In this document: positions 60,376 to 64,000 of the stretch, in pieces
Position numbering within the stretch: the first letter of the stretch is position 1
Layout: each line of letters starts with the position of its first letter
Translations under genes and position numbers: made by a program
Notes under the pieces: model-generated
Told to the model about the DNA's origin: nothing
Databases searched by the model: none
Seen by the model: only the letters and a program-made list of their open reading frames with translations
DNA from: Branchiostoma floridae
Lineage: Eukaryota; Chordata; Leptocardii; Amphioxiformes; Branchiostomatidae
Assembly (NCBI RefSeq): GCF_000003815.2
Contig: NW_023365754.1
Span: forward strand, 83,115-147,114
Reading direction: 5' to 3'
Length of the DNA stretch: 64,000 bases

Positions 60376-60459
60376 CACATTGTTGATATCGGCCACGGTA
60401 CTTACAATACTAAAATTTCCATCACGTACAGGACAACCTTTGCCTTTTATCCTGAACGC

Positions 60460-61440
60460 CTCCTGTTTGAGCCAGTCAAAGGCCCAGATACCCTTCAAAC
60501 AAAAGAAGCAGCTCATCTACCAAGTGCCCCAAGTAAGGGATGATATCCCTTACTTGGGGCAATAAGTTGTCATAAAAAACAATTATAATAAAAAGAACAT
60601 TGGCTACTCGAGTAACCCACAATGGAAAATTCTTGTACTTGTAAAGTATTCGAACTGTTCCTGTATCTGAAGCGTACCTGTACCCGAAGCGTACCTGTAT
60701 CTGGAGCGTACATGTATCTGAAATGTGCCTGTACCTAAACCCAAATCTGAGATCTTTTAGGTACACATTTCTAATAGCAGGAATACATGACATACCAGCC
60801 TGTTGCTCCTCCAGAACTGGTTTTAGAGTCTCCTCCAGGTCACTGCAGGCAGCCAAGTTTTAGAGTATCAACCAAAAGACAAATCTAAAATTAATTATTA
60901 TTACTACATTATACTTCTACTGAAAATTCTTGTCCAATTGCCAGGCTGATTGCAAGGGAAAAGACACACAGAACAACAAAATAATACTGACTCTAAATTT
61001 CAACATGTTCTGTTTGACCTCTTTGTTTTGAATAGTGGAAAATAAAAACGTCATTTTTCTGCAAAAGTTAACTTAAAAACTTAGGAGCACAGTTGTGATC
61101 CTCTGCATCTGTGTAAAGCTACTGCATATCCGCAAGTGTTTGGATAATGATGGTTTGGGGCCTTGCATTGCCATCTTTATAGATAATGTATTAACCATGA
61201 AGAAGTAGTTACTCTTACCCTGTTAATGATTCCTGTGTCATATTTCGTTTCTCTCGATGGTAGCTCTCCCAGTATATTATGGGTATAGTTACAGAGGTCA
61301 TGCATTGGTTCGCTTCCGGTTTCTTGAAGGTGGTGTAGGTTCAGTTCCTCCACCCTTTGGTTTCTTATGCAGCAGTGTAGGGACTCTTTGGTCCCATGAA
61401 GCATGTGCTTTAATCTGTCACTGAGTGCTTTCTTTGTCAT
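60460..61440 (-). CDS. Candidate minus-strand exons, unknown
   Basis: An open segment 61,440-61,216 begins MTKKALSDRLKHMLHGTKES and ends IINR at a GGTAAGAG donor. A small exon 60,846-60,801 between CTGCCTGCAG and GTATGT reads DLEETLKPVLEEQQA. A segment 60,570-60,400 reads IIPYLGHLVDELLLLFEG and, after a one-base shift, WAFDWLKQEAFRIKGKG. The last phrase faintly recalls the PLVDELLxLWxGV block of CACTA transposases, but nothing after it supports that. Phases do not join cleanly. It ends inside the foldback element. Confidence 0.3.
60655..60740. repeat. 17-bp minisatellite, about four copies
   Basis: Unit GTACCTGTATCTGAAGC with substitutions. Confidence 0.8.
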
Positions 61441-61633
61441 TGTTTCAGCTTCAGTGCAGGTGATTGTACTCCTTCGTGATGTTGTGAAGTGGGTCTGGAA
61501 TGTTAAGGGTGGATGTAGGTGGTCTGTCTTTCCTATTGGTTGTAGCGTTCTCTATGTGATGGCACGTCCAGTAATCGGGTACCATAGTCATGTGCACTGG
61601 GCAGGTACAGGATCGTTTGTCCCCTAGTCCTTT

Positions 61634-63924
61634 CACTACACGAAAACTTGAATATCCGGTCGTTTTTGGGGTTGCATATGTCCCGTGAAACCTGGTGTAT
61701 CCGGGACATGTGCAGTCATATCCTGTTATGACAAGCGCGGGTCCTGCATATTACCGCTTATGCCTGCACATCCGGTAATTAGACATGTATGGGGATATGC
61801 GGCCCCTGCTCACGTCTCGTGTCTTGAGTAATGCCAAACAAGAGACCATCTTGTGTGTGAATTGATAGACGTAATGATGCTTTGTCATAAGAATAGGTTT
61901 GAGTAAGATTGGTAAAGGACATCCGCTTTACATTAAAGTACTCTCCAAGCGGATGTTTATTGTCTTGTCTGGCATTTTCAGTCAACAAAACTCACAAACG
62001 CCTGACATAAACGAATGCATTGTTTTACAAGAACAAAGAAAGGCCTAAGCACGAATGGCGCGTATCATCGTCTTCCAATGAATTGTTATCTAGAACGAAC
62101 ACTAAAAATAACTTTGAGGGCATCGTATACCAGCGTTTGGTATTATTATATTCTTAAGCTTCGGTTTCACGTTTTTAGCTGATCAACTAATTTTACTTTT
62201 TTTTTAAACTTTTGACACAAANNNNNNNNNNNNNNNNNNNNNNNNNNNNNNNNNNNNNNNNNNNNNNNNNNNNNNNNNNNNNNNNNNNNNNNNNNNNNNN
62301 NNNNNNNNNNNNNNNNNNNNNAACTACACGAAATGGACATTCTAAGTAGAATCTTACACGTTGGATGATAACATTCTCCACCATTCTATGCTGGGGTAGT
62401 CATTTTACGCCCTAAGCTTATCAAATGAAACGGCCGCTTCAGTCTAAAGGCCAATGTTGTGCTTTTGAAACAAAAGAAAACATGGTGTATATGATAGACC
62501 CTCTATACCCACGCTCGCATTGGAAGCCTTCATTCGTTTTTATCCTTGTGGATAATGCTTGTTGCAACAACAATATGTTTGTTACCAGACTGATGTATGA
62601 AATCATTAACAATTACAGTAACACATTTTCACCTAGTTCCTTGTGGGTATTGTTTGACTGTGAACTGGCCAGGTGACAAAAGCTGAATTTAGCTACAGTG
62701 GACCTCCCGACCTATTGTGTCTGTCTGTATGCAAATACTCATCAGAACTAGCCAATTGTATTTCACACAGCATGTAGGTGTTTGAAAATAAGGACCAATC
62801 AACGCACATGCCAACATTTTCAAATTTTACAGTTGGCATTTCAGAGCTAGACTTCTTTCTGTGAGGTTGCGCTTTTACGCAACGGATCCCGATAGCTGGA
62901 TATCTGCATGCACGGCAGACAACGTCAGTGAACACTGAGGGATTTAGAATGATACGACCTCAAGACTAAACAACATCTTGCCGCATGGAATTTGAACTGC
63001 CTACGCTGGAAGGATTGGATTCTGCTTGGAGTGTTAAACAACTGTAATTTTATAGCTAGTATCCAGCCTTACGCGCGGGCAGGCGCTGTAGAGTACGGTG
63101 GGGTACGACTGACATGCCCGGTTGTGATTTTGCGGACGGTTTGAGACTACGTCACACGTCGCCATGTAGGGCTGGCTTAAAAGTTGCTGCCGGAGGCCGT
63201 GGTTGGCTCGGGTGATTTCTGCTTCGGCCCCGTGGACAGTGGAGGCTGCCCACCCGTGTCGCGATGGATCAATGGTTACCACAAATCTTCACGTTCACGT
63301 TTAGAAATTTTGCCGCAGCTGTGCTCCTGACTAACAAAAGTCGGTGCAGAAGACGGGTGGACAACAGAATGTATGATAGCGGGAATGCAGAACTTCACAA
63401 GACGTAAAAGGAGCATCATTCCTAGCACATAATGTATGGAGGAAATCGTCAGGACAGTCTACTGTCCAGAAATACTTTGAAAAATAAAGAAAATTCATTC
63501 ACCATTCAAAGAATAAAAGCAAAATAAACACACTACAGGGAGGGGGGATCCTAGGTAGGGCAGGGTAGTAAAACAAAGCTGCTTTCAATGACAAAGGGTG
63601 CTCTTGTCGAGGCCTGGGTGAGATAATTAGGTGATAATTAGGTGCTAACAAGGGTGCATGTCCCGAATAGGCAGGCATATGCAGGAAATTTGGGTCGGAT
63701 GAGCGGACATGGGCGGGACATGCACCGGGATGGCCAGACACATATGCAGGCATTATCGGCCTCCATATGTCCCGCACACTAATAGTTGTGAATCTCCGGG
63801 TCATATGCAGGTCCGTCTATACCAAGTGTGCGGACGGCATATACCCGTTATCGGCCACATATTTTGAATATCTGGGTTTATATGCAGGAGTATTCGACCC
63901 AGATATTCGCTTTTTCGTGTAGTG
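61634..63924. mobile_element. CACTA-like DNA transposon, 2.29 kb, non-autonomous
   Basis: Left terminus CACTACACGAAAACTTGAAT (61,634) and right terminus, read inward, CACTACACGAAAAAGCGAAT (ending 63,924). Both sides are flanked by TTT (61,631-61,633 and 63,925-63,927), the 3-bp duplication of the CACTA/EnSpm superfamily. Subterminal regions are full of ATATGC/GCATAT and CGGATAT words, as expected for transposase-binding repeats in this superfamily. The interior has a 100-N gap (62,222-62,321) and only short frames (62,425-62,676 plus; 63,282-63,034 minus), so no transposase. The right 440 bp match 12,368-12,834. Confidence 0.75.
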
Positions 63925-64000
63925 TTTCGTCCCCGTCACATGGGTGTTTCGTCCTAGTCATTGATGTTTCGTCCTAGACTGATTTTTCCACGTCTATATG

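Larger units (their letters stand above)
57555..60405. mobile_element. Foldback element: 0.8-kb inverted arms around a gapped core
   Basis: Left arm 57,555-58,369 matches right arm 60,405-59,595 inverted, from ACCGTGGCCGATATC through the 21-bp repeats to GTCTTGATCTGTCCACTTCG. A 41-bp segment (near 58,280-58,320) is missing from the right arm. The core is mostly N (58,370-59,281, 912; 59,467-59,566, 100). No transposase visible. Foldback-type DNA element or a local inverted duplication. Confidence 0.75.

Noticed and set aside
57561-60543. TLTFLLK, YFSAQHT and SKCVEQK repeat proteins
   Set aside because: Artefacts of a 21-bp tandem repeat that is open in several frames; the same DNA reads as three different repeat peptides.
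60400-60570. CACTA transposase fragment (YLGHLVDELLLLFEG)
   Set aside because: Resembles a single short block of that family, and the following sequence does not continue the match.

Overview
Kind of organism. This is eukaryotic, repeat-dominated, intron-containing DNA with 16 runs of N. No bacterial operon, rRNA or tRNA was recognised. The mix of non-LTR retrotransposons (CR1-like with an esterase/PHD ORF1, RTE-like, jockey-like, L1/Tx1-like), many short non-autonomous DNA transposons, moderate GC and strong divergence between duplicate copies fits an invertebrate deuterostome. A lancelet (Branchiostoma) is my best guess, made from general knowledge without any database search.

Layout. 1-2.7 kb: a broken LINE (family A) interrupted by a CR1-like LINE 3' end. 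2.8-12.4 kb: arm 1 of a large inverted duplication. 12.4-28.9 kb: the spacer, holding a CACTA-like end, a 6.1-kb stretch between CACTG-type inverted repeats (two satellites and an unknown candidate gene), an RTE-like LINE, LINE 3' ends, a microsatellite, a second LINE A copy and an L1/Tx1-like LINE with target-site duplication. 28.95-44.5 kb: arm 2, the inverted counterpart of arm 1, carrying a nearly complete 7-kb CR1-like LINE and two smaller insertions that arm 1 lacks. 44.5-49.2 kb: degenerate AT-rich repeats, a gap, a CA-rich array and a GGTAAA-word element. 49.2-57 kb: LINE relics, then arrays of very small putative exons on the minus strand. 57.5-60.4 kb: a foldback element with a 21-bp splice-donor-like repeat in each arm. 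60.4-61.5 kb: putative minus-strand exons. 61.6-63.9 kb: a CACTA-like transposon with 3-bp target duplication.

Most notable. The 7-kb LINE (30,442-37,478, minus strand) has an unusual ORF1. An N-terminal J-like (DnaJ-type) domain has HEK where HPD is expected. It is followed by a linker domain, a complete C4HC3 PHD finger and, after a gap and one frameshift, an SGNH esterase and a repetitive W/R/H-rich tail. PHD and esterase modules are known in CR1-like ORF1 proteins; I know of no J-domain report. Its 5' end begins with a perfect YY1-type motif. Other strong signals are the inverted arms with precise filled and empty insertion sites, N-run lengths that equal the sequence in the other copy to the base, and several transposon families each built from its own short repeated word.

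Limits. Almost everything identified by homology is transposon-derived. No confidently identified host gene is present; the multi-exon candidates (16.3-18.1, 49.5, 50.5-55.9, 60.5-61.4 kb) rest on splice-site and reading-frame patterns only.
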